Shown here in pieces: positions 48,012 to 60,075 of a DNA stretch of 64,000 nucleotides (its first letter is position 1; each line of letters begins with the position of its first letter). The DNA is from Cristatella mucedo (taxonomy: Eukaryota > Bryozoa > Phylactolaemata > Cristatellidae), in NCBI GenBank assembly GCA_009760855.2, contig WPIO01000125.1, positions 985,001 to 1,049,000 of the forward strand. The letters run 5' to 3'. A program made the position numbers and the translations under genes. Under the pieces are notes generated by a model that did no database searches, had not been told where the DNA came from, and saw only the letters and a program-made list of their open reading frames with translations.

Positions 48012-48450
48012 TCAGCGCGCTAGGTGCCATCGTCCTCGCTTATTGCTTAACAGTGGCAATGAATCGATCACGTGCTCCTGCCGTTGTCTTTCGACTAAGG
48101 TACGACGTGCAGTTAACGAAGGTGTGAGATAATCCAACGAGCTAACAGGAGTCCATATAGGGCGAAAAAGCTGCATAGAAGATATGCATTCCGGAATAGA
48201 ATCGACAGCATTAGTAACGGAGCTGCTGTAATTGATACCATTGGTTGCACTCTCGACACTCCGGTCGAACCGCGGACTGCGAGCTCCGCTTGCCGGTTCC
48301 ACTACTGGGTGTGAGCGGTTGGGAGGCGCCTTTCGGGGGTCGGGATTTAGCTCTGCATGAAAGGATATGTCGTATAAAAAAAGAGCTGCCTTGATAGGAT
48401 AGGTTTGGTTAGCGCGACATGGAACGGCTTGTAAGTCACAGCTCTCTGAC
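48012..48450 (-). pseudogene. Possible LINE ORF 5' end with degenerate 2A-like motif
   Basis: An open minus-strand frame reads AALFLYDISFHAELNPDPRK, then ordinary linker sequence and ARRTLVERQRQEHVIDS. Several invertebrate LINEs begin their ORF with a hydrophobic run plus D-x-E-x-N-P-G-P, a ribosome-skipping 2A sequence. Here the hydrophobic run and E-L-N-P-x-P remain, but the essential Gly is Asp and the leading Asp is His. No endonuclease motif follows, so identification is tentative. It sits between the receptor Ig exon and the putative promoter, so a host exon is another possibility. Confidence 0.3.
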
Positions 48451-48454
48451 TTGA

Positions 48455-48560
48455 ACAATGTAATAATAATAATGATAAACATTTGTATAGAGGCATTGTG
48501 AACTGAAATCTCTGTCTAGGCACCTTACATATACTGGAAAGCAAGTATGATAACTGCATG
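48455..48560 (-). mobile_element. Diverged LINE 3' tail
   Basis: Antisense AATAATAATAATGATAA, then a mutated stem-loop region. Confidence 0.6.
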
Positions 48561-49019
48561 ATTGACTGGGGATAACATGCGCAATTTCAGCAGACGTAAG
48601 CATGCAGAGTACAACTCACATTTCTGCGATTCAACTGTGCTACACTAAACTACAATTCAATTGCATTCATAGCAAATGCCACGAGGAATAGATGGGGTTC
48701 TACCTTTCTTTTAAATGCAAATTATATCGTGAGTATCATTCAGGAATTATATACCTCTATAATAAGCTACGTTAGTTAGTTATTCAGTCCGTTAGAAAGT
48801 CTGCTACAGTCACAGACGTCATTTTCTTTATTGACTTCCTGGTGTGACATTTCTAGTACTACTACAGCGTTACAGTAACACGAGGGGATAATTTTAAAAT
48901 ACAGCTCCAACGAGGACTTTTATGGTTGAAATTGAACATTAAAAAGCTACAACAGGACAAGACTGTAATCTTAAAAGGATTGTTCAAAAGATGACTGGCC
49001 GGAAATTGCACTGAACGAC

Positions 49020-49330
49020 GTAGCTATTCTAACCGCGTCCAAAGGCGGCGGCCGGCTCAGCGCGCTACCGGAGGAGCAGCTGCCCGGCCAATGGCTGGAC
49101 GCTGCAGCTCATTGTGAACCCCTTACCTAGCCTTCCCGGGGGGGGGGCGCGCATTACCCACGGGGTAAGGAAGCAGTCGGATGCGGCGAGTTAAGAATCT
49201 TTTCTCCGGGAAAAAGAGCGCTCTTCTGCGCTCACTACGTACCTCGCGCCGAGACCAGATGAGAGGCGAGGTAGAAGCAAAGAAGCGTTGAAAATCCGGC
49301 CGTCAATCGTGGGCCGGCGACAGAAAATAT
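49020..49330 (-). promoter_or_regulatory. CpG-rich block, candidate promoter/first exon of the receptor gene
   Basis: This block is much richer in G+C and CpG than its surroundings. It has repeated GCGC and CCGG, a CCAAT box within GGCCAATGGC on the plus strand, and a long G run at 49139-49147. On the minus strand a good donor GCGAG|GTACGT ends a possible 5' untranslated exon at 49243. It lies 1.3 kb upstream of the Ig exon in the right orientation. No TATA box or start codon was fixed. Confidence 0.3.
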
Positions 49331-49705
49331 AGACACAGTTCGCACCGCTGCCATTCCTCTTTCTGCAGCGAAAGGAATAAGTAGGAATATGCAACGATCA
49401 GACGCCGGCAACTGTATGCCGCGAGTAGAAGCTGCTGATTCATTACATTACTTTGGTAATTATAATACAATAATAATTCGCTAACACTGCGCTGTGGAGA
49501 ACCAAAACTCTTGCCTGGCAATGCACTTTACGATGAAAAGGAAATGTGACAATAGATCAGAGATAGTTGCTTAGTAGTAAGTAATACTGATAGTAAGTAA
49601 GTGAATAGTTAATAGTAAGATAGAAAGCTTAATTCGTTATTGCAGCTTCCTACCAACCTGTCGGATGCAGAATCACTTGTAACAATACATTCCGATGAAT
49701 GAACC

Positions 49706-50010
49706 AGGTAATTTAATGTATCTCCATCTGTGACTTCACAAAGCCATGGGGTCTAAGTAGCTCTTACACAGGAGAATTTTCCATAGCTGACTCAGAGCCT
49801 TAGCTTCTTTATTCTTTAGTGAGCATACGGTAATAAGCACACTTCATCAAGCAAAAAAAGAAAATGAGAAGCATAGCTAAGTCACGATGGCAGTAGAGGA
49901 AGTGAATAGCACGGAAGTATCAGCTCAGAATGGTTGGAGAGGATATGCCACAGGCGGCAGCATGGAAGTAAATGTCTTTTTGTAATGTAAGACGCTACCA
50001 GAAATTTAAA
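49706..50010 (-). mobile_element. LINE family 2 3' end
   Basis: ATGTATCTCCATCTGTGACT, then CACTTCATCAAGC and a GTAGAGGAAGTGAATAGCAC region colinear with 54.73-54.93 kb. Confidence 0.6.
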
Positions 50011-50088
50011 ACAGCAAACACTGAAGCATTTTAATAGCTCACTCCGTCGTTTAGTGACCGCGAGGGGCCGTGTTAGATGTGTCGGAGA

Positions 50089-50120
50089 GAGGGGAGAGAG
50101 AGAGAGAGAGAGAGAGAGAT
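50089..50120. repeat. (GA)n tract
   Basis: About 30 bp of GA within family 2 debris. Confidence 0.9.
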
Positions 50121-50619
50121 TTTGAACTTCGCAGGAGCCGCTCTGACACGCTATCACGGTAGTCTTGCATAAGCGAGCGACGAAACGGTCGTTAAAGCAG
50201 CAGGCGTTGCAGGAGTTGCTGCTCAGCCACAAACAAACTGACAATTAAGATTAGTTCGCGAGAATATTTTGCAACTAAAAGTATTGGCAGGATGTGCTAG
50301 CACAAGTCTGATTTATCGCTAAAGCCACGCTACTCAAGTGAAGGAGCACGAAGTATACACTTGCTCAGTACGCTTGCTTCTGCAACTTGGTACGCGACTT
50401 GGTAAGCGATCGACGTTCAAGCTCAAAATAAAGTACGCAATCGACTAAGATTACTCTCAGGTGCACGGGGCAGGACTAACAGAAACGGTAATTTTACATT
50501 TCGACAGTTTGAAACGATCGCTTCAATCTACTGCTTGGCGATTTGGCTAACATGATAATTACGAGAGACTCGAACATAACGGCTTTGTCCTAGTTGAGCC
50601 TTTGTCCTGTAGAGTCATA

Positions 50620-50790
50620 ATGGCCCACTAGGTAAGACGGTTGCTTTTAAAAAACTCAGTCCCGAGGTCGTGGGTTCGAATCCTGCGGTGGGTGATCCTT
50701 TGTTGCAGCTGCAAGAGATGGTAATAGCCTTAAGGGCTCTTCTGCCACTGCACATAAAGAGACTGCTAAATCAGCTGGATTCTTATTTTA
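50620..50790 (+). mobile_element. tRNA-derived SINE (family A)
   Basis: TAATGGCCCACTAGGTAAGA (box A side), GTGGGTTCGAATCCTGCGG (box B), and a 3' end at CTGCTAAATCAGCTGG. Sense strand, near full length. Confidence 0.85.
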
Positions 50791-51244
50791 GTTGCGGCGG
50801 CAAAAGTAGCAGCACTGCGTTTGAGCCAGTCACGTCAACGCTGAGCAACTTGCAACGGGCAAGAGCTGGTGAAAGCAGCGGGTGAAAGTTCGATGCTCAG
50901 CTGCTGTCCCTGCTCAGGTAAATAGGTGATTCGGAAACACAAGTCAGCTTCTGTTAAATGAGCACAATAAACAACAATCGGATACGTAAGTACGCCTGGA
51001 ATCAACTGAAGAGCTACTACTTGCACGAGGTACATAATCATACAACATTCAAGATTGGGCCATATGAAATAATTTATTTTTCTATTGTGGTCGTATTGAA
51101 AATAGTACCGTCAGACCCTGTTACGGTGCTCACAGCCAGGCAGTAGGGTATATACCAGAGTTAAGTATTGGTGCTAATGCTGTTTCTAGGCATTAGTTGG
51201 AGTAATCTCAATCAGGCTGCTGCTCAATGTAATTGCATAAATTA

Positions 51245-51375
51245 ATAACAAAATGTATTTGTATAGCGCCCAAAGCAACTTAATCTCCATCTGGCCATAC
51301 TGCATATGCCACAGCCCTTGAACCCACGACCTTTGTCATTAAGGTGGCCATCCTCATCCAGGACCAAGCTAAGTT
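51245..51375 (-). mobile_element. SINE family B
   Basis: Antisense tail TTTGTATAGCGCCC...AACTTAATCTC, then a box B-like GGTTCAAGGGC and GGTCGTGGG core. Confidence 0.6.
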
Positions 51376-51411
51376 AGCCGCACCTGAGTCATCGAGCTAG
51401 GTAATATAAAA

Positions 51412-51542
51412 AATATAATTCATTTGTATAGCACCCCAAGAGAACTTAATCTCGATCCAGGCGATTCACGTGTGCCGGAGGGCTCGAATCCACGACTTCG
51501 ATCGTCAAAGGTGAGCACCTTAACTCCTGGGCCAAACTAGGG
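51412..51542 (-). mobile_element. SINE family B
   Basis: Antisense tail CATTTGTATAGCACCCCAAG, box B GGATTCGAGCC and box A side GGCCCAGGAGTTAAGG. Tandem with the copy 170 bp to the left. Confidence 0.7.
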
Positions 51543-51698
51543 CGGCAATAATTTCTTGATGCTTCTTAGCAGATGCGTTCCGCGACTTTAGGGCAACAGG
51601 ATCTGTAGAGGTCAGGCGTCGATCCAAGGCCGGCATCTGCGGTGCAGCAATCTGACTAGGGTCCCGGAACTTGACTACACAGGCCGTTGTCAACAGCA

Positions 51699-51730
51699 CC
51701 GCACAGCAGCTGGACTCAGCTGCTGTGCGG
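51699..51730. repeat. Perfect 14-bp stem-loop
   Basis: CCGCACAGCAGCTG / CAGCTGCTGTGCGG around the tetraloop GACT, in a CpG-containing region with open frames on both strands. Confidence 0.9.
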
Positions 51731-51929
51731 GGCTGTGCTGCGATGGCACGAGGCAGCCACCGCTCACGTGGCACGGGCAGAGTTTGGCCAGTGAAGGCCA
51801 GTGGCTGGTATGGGGTGGGTGGAGCTGCACGTCTGCTGCTGGCTCGGCTTTCTGCTGAGCGATGGCTCCTGCCGCAGCTACTACCAAAACAAAACAAGAA
51901 ATAAGGCACCGGCGAATCGGTCAATACTA

Positions 51930-53560
51930 TGCCCCAAAAGCTCTGGCAGCGGTGCAGGAGAGACGTAAGATGCTACCTCAACCACAAAGTCGGTGAGCAG
52001 GAGATCCAGTCGTAACATACTGTGTGAGCATGAACACTCTGGGTATTACTGGGTTATAAAAGTGTTTTATTTAAAGGGGATTTGCAACAAAGAATAAAAC
52101 CGGGGCAAATTCCTTAGAATCAAAGTCTAGTAAAACACGTGGCTAGCGTTTGAAAGGCAGCCCAATGCCAACTTTAAAGACCTAAATGCCTAGTTTCTTC
52201 AATGCACCATCTAAAGCAGGTTTTAAAAATCCACAGCTGTTGCTTTATTGATTCCAGTCACTCAATATTCGACCAGTGTCTGACTAGACCCTTGTTCATC
52301 AGTATAGTCTGCCCTAAAGTTATACACTTCTGTAGACGACATACCCATCAGTGCAATCACTAGTATTTAAGTGAAAGGCTTCTCAATAAATATCCTAGGC
52401 TCAGTGCCAGCAAATAGGGACGACATTGATATAGTGATGCACATTTCCCCCTCATCGTATTGTAAGTCATCAATGAGTGCCAATAAAGAGCTGGTGGGCT
52501 GTTACAACTCACCTTCAATCGATGGAGAAGGTGGCAGCCAGGATCGTCATTCAGCCCTCTTCTTTTCCCGGATTTCAATGCAGTTCACCCTTTTGTCGTC
52601 CGAGGGCTTTACTCAACTGTTACGATGCAAAAAAAGTAAATACACTGTTTCTCTTAATGTTCCATTATAGATATTACTAATGTAATCAGTACCCCGATAA
52701 ATCGCTAATATAGTGAAAGACATGAATGCTTCAAGAGAATTAGTAAGCTTGATGATTATACAGATCATCTTAGCTAGGAATTAGAAGAATGACTTCACTT
52801 TTAAGAGTTTTCTGCCACACGTCCACTCATTCACTCCCTCTCTTCCCCCCTTTCTGGCGTTCTTAAGCACAAGGAAATTGTCTCGCTTAATCTCTCTCAC
52901 ACATTCGCTCGCACTAGCTTACTCGCTTAATCACTCAGACGCACACTCCGTCTCACGCACTCACTCATTCACTCTCTCACTCACTCGTCTAGCCTCTAGC
53001 TCACATTCACAAGGCAAGCTATCAATGAAACTATGAAGCCCACCTGACGGCCAGATGTTCCTCCAATAATTAATAGCTTACCAGCAGGCGACATAGCTTA
53101 GCTAGCTTAAGAAAACACTTCAAATACCAATAATTTTAACACATAATTCTATCAAGTGCGACAAGGAGCAAAATTCAGGGTGCCGACAGTAGCCACATTA
53201 CACGGCATCCACGGTACCAAATATAAATTGTCTGGTCGCCACTGCAGGTACTAGAATGAAAATCGACTGCCTCTTCCCTCCTCTAAATAATAACACATTC
53301 CTGAGTTGCTTGTGAGTTTCTGGCTGCAATCCCGCCACGGTGAATAGCAGTTGTAACACACGTGCACTATCGAGCGGCTACGGTTGCAGCACACTCCCAC
53401 CCAACTTTTAAAACGGATAAAGCCACACATCGACATTCAAACCCTCGTGATTCAAGGTAGAAATGCATGACCTGCAGCAGCTCTCCATGATCGTGTATGC
53501 TTTTGACCTGATCTACCTACCATAGCCTATCTACTATTGCCGTAGCAGCAGTTTAGCAAA
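51930..53560. other. Unassigned intergenic stretch
   Basis: No recognised repeat. CACTC-type simple sequence lies at 52800-53000. The 99-codon plus-strand frame at 52371-52670 has no domain signature. Confidence 0.4.
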
Positions 53561-53614
53561 ACTGCAGTCACAGTCAGTCCTGTCTCTATTTCTCTCTGTG
53601 TAATCGCCCACTGT

Positions 53615-53662
53615 CTCCCTCTCTGTCTCTCTGTCTCTGTCTCTCTGTCTCTGTCTCTCTGT

Positions 53663-53695
<33 letters not shown>

Positions 53696-53939
53696 GTGTC
53701 TCTCTCTCTCTCACTCGCACAGTTATGCCTATATCGGAATTTCTATCCCCGTGCCTCCAACCCCCATCTCCCTCTCTCACTCGCTATCTTGAATTACTCT
53801 CGCTCCCTTTCTTTCTTTGCTCTTAATCCACGTGTGCTTTCTTTTGCCCTTCATCTCAGCCCTTTTCTATTTTTTTTCTCACTCTTTTATTTTCCATCTC
53901 TTCCTTTCCCCTCTCAATACCGTTCCCTTGCCTTTGCTT

Positions 53940-54030
<91 letters not shown>
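53615..54030. repeat. Pyrimidine-rich region with (TC)n and (TGTC)n
   Basis: TC/TGTC tracts at 53615-53715, then pure TGTC at 53940-53996 followed by TC to 54030. Confidence 0.9.
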
Positions 54031-54034
<4 letters not shown>

Positions 54035-54724
54035 CCCTCAATTTCTCTCGTTCTTGCTCTCTGGTTTTGAGAATAACCAAATCGCTCTTTAATGACCAGC
54101 TATCCAATACGTGACCTAGACGGACGAAGGAGACAATTTTCTCGAGTGCCGGTCCTTTGGGTAAAGCTCTAGTGTAACCACAAAAGTGCTCTCGCTGTCA
54201 GCTGTACCCAGGATACCAGAGAGACTTCCAGATCGTACATCAAACGTAGCTAGAGGTCAAGTAATCAGTTTACCATGACGTGTGCAGCCGTGCATGGATT
54301 ATTCATGCATGCAATGCTAAGCAGTATTGATGGCCCATATGTCCGTTCGAGGTCCGAAGCCCACTGGGCTTAAGTCTTACAAGCAGCCCCTACCTGCAGG
54401 CCGATCCCCTACGCAAACTGTGCAGTGTGGGTGGTGTACTCGTCACAACCGTGGGCAAAAAGAGGCGAGCTAACTGCCTGCCTCTCTTGAACAGACCTAA
54501 AGGACTTTACGGCCATCTGTTCAGCCCGCCCCCCCCCCCCCGCCTCAGTACTCTTGTGAGCAGCAGCACCTAGACGACAAGGTCGGGCACCTCCTTGGCT
54601 TTATCCTATCTATGGCTATATATGCCACATACAAAATTTGAGGACTCAGTTTTGTGTCAAATTATCATGAGCCAACATAGCAGAATGAACTCCACACTGC
54701 ATGGGCATGACATATTCTTTGTGT

Positions 54725-55330
54725 AATGCATGCAATGTATCTCCGTCTGTAACTCCACAAAGTCACACAGACTAAGTGGATGTTATGTAGGAGAGTTTTT
54801 TATAGCCCACTCACAGCCTAATCGGCTTTCGGTACGTATTCGGTTGCCAACAGACTTCGTCTCACTCAACAATGAGAAAGTGGGCAGCATAACAGTGTCT
54901 GGAGAGCAGTTGAGGTAGTGAGTAGCATGGAAGTAGCATCTCAGGACCGCTGAAAAGGATGAGCGACAGCCGGCAGCATGAGAGTAGTTGTCCTTGTGCA
55001 AGATTTGTGGAAGCAAGTTCCACAGTCTAGGACCTGCAGAGCTAAAGCTTCTGTCGCCAAGGTCTATAACCGGAGGAATGAAACAGCTAATTTCTTGTTC
55101 ATACAAGACCTGAGAGTACGAGGAGGCTGAAACTGGTGCAGCAGTTCAGCTAGGTTCGGAGCAGCCAAGCCGTGGCGAGCCCTGTGGGTCAGAGGTGCAC
55201 GGTGTAATCTGGCCAGCTGTGTATTCACCTCGCTCTTGATGGACTCCTCCTCTTTGGCTTTCTTAAGCAAGGGCAAAAGACCACCGTCTTTAAGCATCAG
55301 AGCTTCGCTCTTTACAGAAGACCTCTTGGG
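54725..55330 (-). mobile_element. LINE family 2, C-terminal RT region and 3' end
   Basis: Antisense codons for HRAPLTHRARHGLAAPNLAE and LLHQFQPPRTLRS, then, after a frameshift, VIDLGDRSFSSAGPRLWNLL. The G-D-R-S-F-S-x-A-G-P-R-L-W-N-L-L string is a hallmark of L2/CR1 LINE C-termini. This copy defines the family whose 3' ends appear at seven or more other sites. It is 5' truncated. Confidence 0.8.
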
Positions 55331-55664
55331 TTTTTTGATGAGGTTCAGAGATCCTCAGACCAAAAAGCTACGGGAGATGGGCTAGCTTCTGCTCCGACAA
55401 GTGGCGAAGATAACGCTCATACCTTGATCGAGTCAGCGGGCGTTTCCTGATCGCTGTTAGACCAACGGAGTACTCCCTTTGGTGATGCCGGTCAGCTCAG
55501 GGAGAAACTTGGCCGGTCTAGACGCTGGCAGCTCGGGTTCCGGCCGCTTGGACATCGGGGATCCACTCTCGACCGTTCTGGGAAGCACAAGCAAGCCCCC
55601 AGCAGTGAACCATGTAAATTCAACCCCGATGTCGAACACGACTACTGCCGGCAGGCAGCAGTTC

Positions 55665-55950
55665 ACGGTAGAAACTGAAAACGCTCCTATTTATCAGAGC
55701 ATTTAGTGGGTCCCTGTAATTCGAGCTTTATGTGATTTCGCGTGCTGACACTGTGCATGCTGCCACTAAACCATACTTGCATGCTGACCCTGTGCATGTC
55801 ACCCCTAACCGTGTTATTCGTGTTGTTTATTGAGCATGTTGCCACTAACCATTTGACCGTGTTTCCTTTGTAGCAAATGTAAACCGCCTAGAGAGAGATT
55901 TAGTTCTCAGGGGGCGCTTTATCAAGTGTGCTATTATTATTACTATTACG
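55665..55950 (+). mobile_element. L2-like LINE 3' end
   Basis: Family 1 UTR (GCATGCTGACCCTGTGCATG), stem-loop and (ATT)n. Confidence 0.8.
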
Positions 55951-56294
55951 TGAGATTGATGCTGCTGAGATTCCACTAACCCAAATCCGGAGCATCTCCA
56001 CGACATACAGAATTAGCCAAACTATAACGCAGGTGCAAGTCATCAATCAAAACGGTCAAAGTGACAGGTGGCAGCAGATAACTGGGAAGCAATTACACTC
56101 GCCCATGGAGAAATTGGGATATCAAGCTACCATCGATCGAAATCGTGAACTTAGTTGCAGTCTCTGCCACTTAGTGAATCTCCTTTGCATATTATTGAAT
56201 ATGCACAATTTTAAACTTTGGCTATAGAGAAGCTGGCATGAAACCAGCGAATAGATTAGTTAAAGGAAGAAACCCAAGTAATCTCAAGGAAATG

Positions 56295-57420
56295 AATTTA
56301 CATTGGAAACATAAATAGTGCTCTTAAATCTAACTTCAAACTTAGCAAGTAAGTACGAATAGATTTTTGTGCCAATCACTACACGGAATCTGCACTGCTG
56401 GGAGTCTATAATGACCTTCTCATGAATGCATACTTAAATGAAGTCTCCCTGCTTATTTTTGGATCTGTCACTTGCTGCTATTGATCACCAATCCTTGTGG
56501 AGCGTCTCTCGTCTCGCCTGGGCATCACTGGCACGGTACTGCAATGCTGCAGATCCGGTCTCAGCGGGAGACCCTAAGTATTGATGTCAAGGAGCAGCAA
56601 TCATCCGTGGACCCTCTAAAGTACACGGTACCCTGTGCTTAGGGCTAGGTCCACTCCTTTTCATAATTTGCACTCCTCTCGCCGATGTAATTGCCAAGTA
56701 AATATAGGCTTAAATTTCTATGTAGATGGCAAACAGGTGTAGCCATGCCTTGATCCGTCCCTTCTCCCAGCACGTAAATTGTCTCAACTCCCTGCCCATA
56801 GTGCTGACATTCCAATTTGGATAGCAACAAACTTTCTCTAATCGAGCGGTGATAAAACCAACTTTCTAGTTATGGGCAAATCTAGTGTTACTCAGAATGG
56901 GAAAACCTATTCTTGAAATCGGCTCTTCCAGCACGTCTTCTGAACCATGAGCACAAAATCAGCCTAGACCGTTGCAAAGTGTCTTTTCTTTAGACGACGC
57001 ATAAGCTCCATAGTAAAGCCTGCCTACTTTTAACTTTAATATGTATCGTAAAAAATTCGGGCCTACTTAGACATGGAAACCATATTAAAATTAGTCGATG
57101 CATTTGCGACATCCCGTCTCAAATTCCGTAAATCACGACCAGTAGGTCTTCTGGTTTTGCAATAAGGTGCTCACCGTTGTACACAAATCTGCAGCTCATA
57201 AGTTCTGTCTGCAGCCACGCTTAAATGTCGCTAATGTCGAAATTACCACATTGCACCACTTCTCACAGAACTACGTTGGCTCCCTATCAAGCAGCTTATC
57301 GAGTCAACAACATTAGGTCTCTCGATTCTTTTGCTCCGGCCTACCGATCCGAACAGCTTATAAATCGGGGTAGGCTTCGTATCTCCCACTCTTCTGACTC
57401 AAGTCTTCGTACGTAACCGT
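56295..57420 (+). mobile_element. Old L2-like LINE
   Basis: Nucleotide echoes of the RT (GGATCTGTCACTTGCTGCTA, ACCAACTTTCTAGTTATGGG, TCGATGCATTTGCGACATCC). No open frame longer than about 60 codons. Confidence 0.65.
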
Positions 57421-57424
57421 GAAA

Positions 57425-58685
57425 CGTGGCGGATGTATGCGAAAGCTTGCATCGCTTAGTTGAGGAAAGGACTAATGAGGTTGACACAACAGTCACCTAA
57501 GAAACAGGTTGCATACTGTTCGGCGAAATACCACTGCTGCATTATATCTGTAATTGTTAATATTTCAATTATGAATATTGCATCTTTTGTGTTCATAGGA
57601 GAAATGAGCCAGGAGTGACTAAAACTTTGAGGATGTGTTTCCGAAATCCTGAGGGATCCCACGATTTGATGCTAGTGAGAGTACCTCTACCTCATCAGTC
57701 GGTCTGAGAGACTGTACGTCGTTTACCTCGCCGTTCTCTCTGTCACACGATCTTGAAGTAAGAGCCATTTTATAAGTACAACTTTGAAAGGCTTAGCTGC
57801 CAACAGCGAAGATCAGACTTGTCCGAAATCACAGAGCTCTACTCAAGCCGCCGTCCAGCTAATCTGTCTTGAGACGCAGCGACGCACGTCTCATGTTTAC
57901 CGTCGAGTTCGTGTCTGGTCTCTACCACTGGCATCGCACGCTTGAACCTCATGAAGCGAGCATTGCCTCTAGAAGCGTACTGCGCAGCTCCGTGGATTTC
58001 GAAGGATGCTGGTGAATCAAGGCGAATTATAAATGCGAGTGGAAGGATTAAGCAATTAGTGGTGATGGGAAGGGCCGCAAGCAGGGGGGGAGGCGGAACG
58101 AGGGAGTTTTTTTACGACCGGTGGGGCTTTTGCCCCACATTATGACTGTGCGACCCTCACTAGTTATGGTTGCAGCACGAGGCTTGCAATGTGTTAAGTC
58201 CTTGAGCTTTCAGTACACGGTCAGTTACATCAACACGGACAGCGCTCGATATCCTGCACGAAGTGCTAACAAAACCGTAACAGAAAAAGCACAACAATAG
58301 CCTGTATGCACTACGGCTGACACGACACGTGAATCCAGCCGATTAGCTGACAGGCCTGCAGCAGCTCTCGCTCAGCGCTAGAACTCACCGACCGGCAGAC
58401 CGTTGCACCAAGAGAAAAATTGCGACCAGGCACATGACTTATATAGTAGCCAGGTCAAAAGTCACCAGATAATGACTTTCGTACATAATTATATATCATA
58501 TTGTTCATAAGCCTCGCCTTATTGCGGCTATTTCATTAGCGGCTGCGTTGTAATTCAGCTGCAAAGCTCATAATTCCTAGTCGAGGTTCAGCTGTCAAGC
58601 TCACAGCCCTATAATCGCAGGGCGTTACAGCAGGCGGTCAGCTAAGCACAGATCGTCGGAATGTTCCGGTTCCAGGAGAGCATTT
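57425..58685. other. Unassigned intergenic stretch
   Basis: No recognised gene. A G-rich run lies near 58085-58095. Confidence 0.4.
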
Positions 58686-58689
58686 CTGA

Positions 58690-58935
58690 AGCCAGGCGGA
58701 GGCCAGGCCGCATATGCCGGCAGCAAGCTCAAGCTGGCCATCTAATGCTTCGGGCCTCAGTGCTGCTTTGCATAAATTAGATTTATCGATTTGAACCCTA
58801 CCTCCCAGAGTTCGACGACACTGCCAATTCCAGTAGACGTACCGGCAATTGATTGCTGTGCTATGCTACTGACCCAGGTTACTCAGCAGTCTGCCCGGCA
58901 ATATTCTTTCAGTAGCTGTTCCGTGTTGCTCTGCC
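58690..58935 (-). mobile_element. Candidate tRNA-derived SINE (family C), copy 1
   Basis: Same-orientation homologue of 63168-63410. On the minus strand, AGTAGCATAGCACAGCAATC resembles box A and GGGTTCAAATCGAT is a good box B, about 55 bp apart. Confidence 0.6.
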
Positions 58936-59407
58936 CCCTCCTCCCCCATCCTGAAGCCGACTTGGAAGCAGAATCTGATTGCAGCTTTAGCCTCAGGCGT
59001 AAGAACCTCGAATACTCAGGATAGGCTCTATCTCCAGAGGAAAACAGCTTTCGTAAAGGTTGAACTGCCAAATCACAGCTAAAGAGTTTCGCCCTCCGTT
59101 CGCAGCTCCAGGGTCCGTTTCTAAAGCAAGGCTAGCCTCCAGTTGCCTCCCCTGTCCGAGCCCTACCACTGTCCGAGCCACCCCCACCAAGCCCCGCAAG
59201 GCGGCGAGAGAGTAGAACTAAACCCTTTCAGGTCGCCTCCTACTGCACAGTTTACTGAACTTAAGCGACCGTCTGAATGACCACCAAACAGGTTCGGCGT
59301 TCTGTTAGTAGCTGCAGCAAATTTCAAAGTATCTTTACTTTCAGCCGCGACGTCCCAGGTTGCTCTCACCCCACCCCCGGCGGCACCACACTGCTTGCCC
59401 TTAAATA

Positions 59408-59575
59408 GTGAGCCGTGATGGCACACTAGGGAAGGCGGTTGCTTTTCACGACCTCGGTCCCGAGGTCGTGTGTTCGAATCCTGCGGTGGGTGATCCTTTA
59501 TTGCCGCTGCAAGCGATGGTGATAGCCAAAAAGGCTCTTCGGTCGCTATAAAAAAGAGGCTTTTAAATCTGCTAG
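59408..59575 (+). mobile_element. tRNA-derived SINE (family A)
   Basis: GAGCCGTGATGGCACACTAG, a perfect box B GTTCGAATCC, full body. Confidence 0.85.
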
Positions 59576-59624
59576 TATTTTTTTAAATAACCGTTCGTTG
59601 ACAACAGAGAAATACAAAAAAAAC

Positions 59625-59920
59625 TAATGTAATATCCTCTCCGAGTGTAACTACACAAAGCCAAAAAGACTAGTTTGGCGTTTCCCTGGAGCGTTTTCCG
59701 TAGCGTGCTCAAGGCCTGAGCGGCTCTCCTCGCGCCGCCGCCGCGCACACGCTTCTCCTCAGCGGCGGACTCAGCCTCGCGAGACACGGAGCTGAGAAGG
59801 TGAGAAGCCTTCTCAGCTCCGTGTCTCGCGAGGGCAGTCGAGGAAGCGAGTAGCAAGAGGAAATAGAGATAAGAGCGGGATGGCTGGGGAAAATCTGCTG
59901 CCACGGTCGTGAGCGGGCGT

Positions 59921-59966
<46 letters not shown>

Positions 59967-60075
59967 CTCGCTGCAGTCTAGGACCTGCAGAGCGAAAGCT
60001 TCTGTCGTCAACAACCGTCGCCCAGAGAATGAATGTAAGATATTGTGAGCGCTGCCAGTAAACGACACCAATTAT
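59625..60075 (-). mobile_element. LINE family 2 3' region carrying a large hairpin and GA run
   Basis: Antisense RSFRSAGPRL-like codons near 59965-60020 and the family 3' end. Interrupted by (GCGC)/(GA)n at 59920-59962 and by a 26-bp palindrome. Confidence 0.65.
59775..59833. repeat. Perfect 26-bp inverted repeat, 7-nt loop
   Basis: Arms 59775-59800 and 59808-59833: the left arm starts CCTCGCGAGACACGG, the right arm ends CCGTGTCTCGCGAGG; loop TGAGAAG. Confidence 0.95.

Noticed and set aside
51520-51924. 134-codon minus-strand frame near the 51.7-kb hairpin
   Set aside because: Pro/Arg/Ala-rich composition from GC bias; it overlaps an open frame on the opposite strand and part of a SINE.
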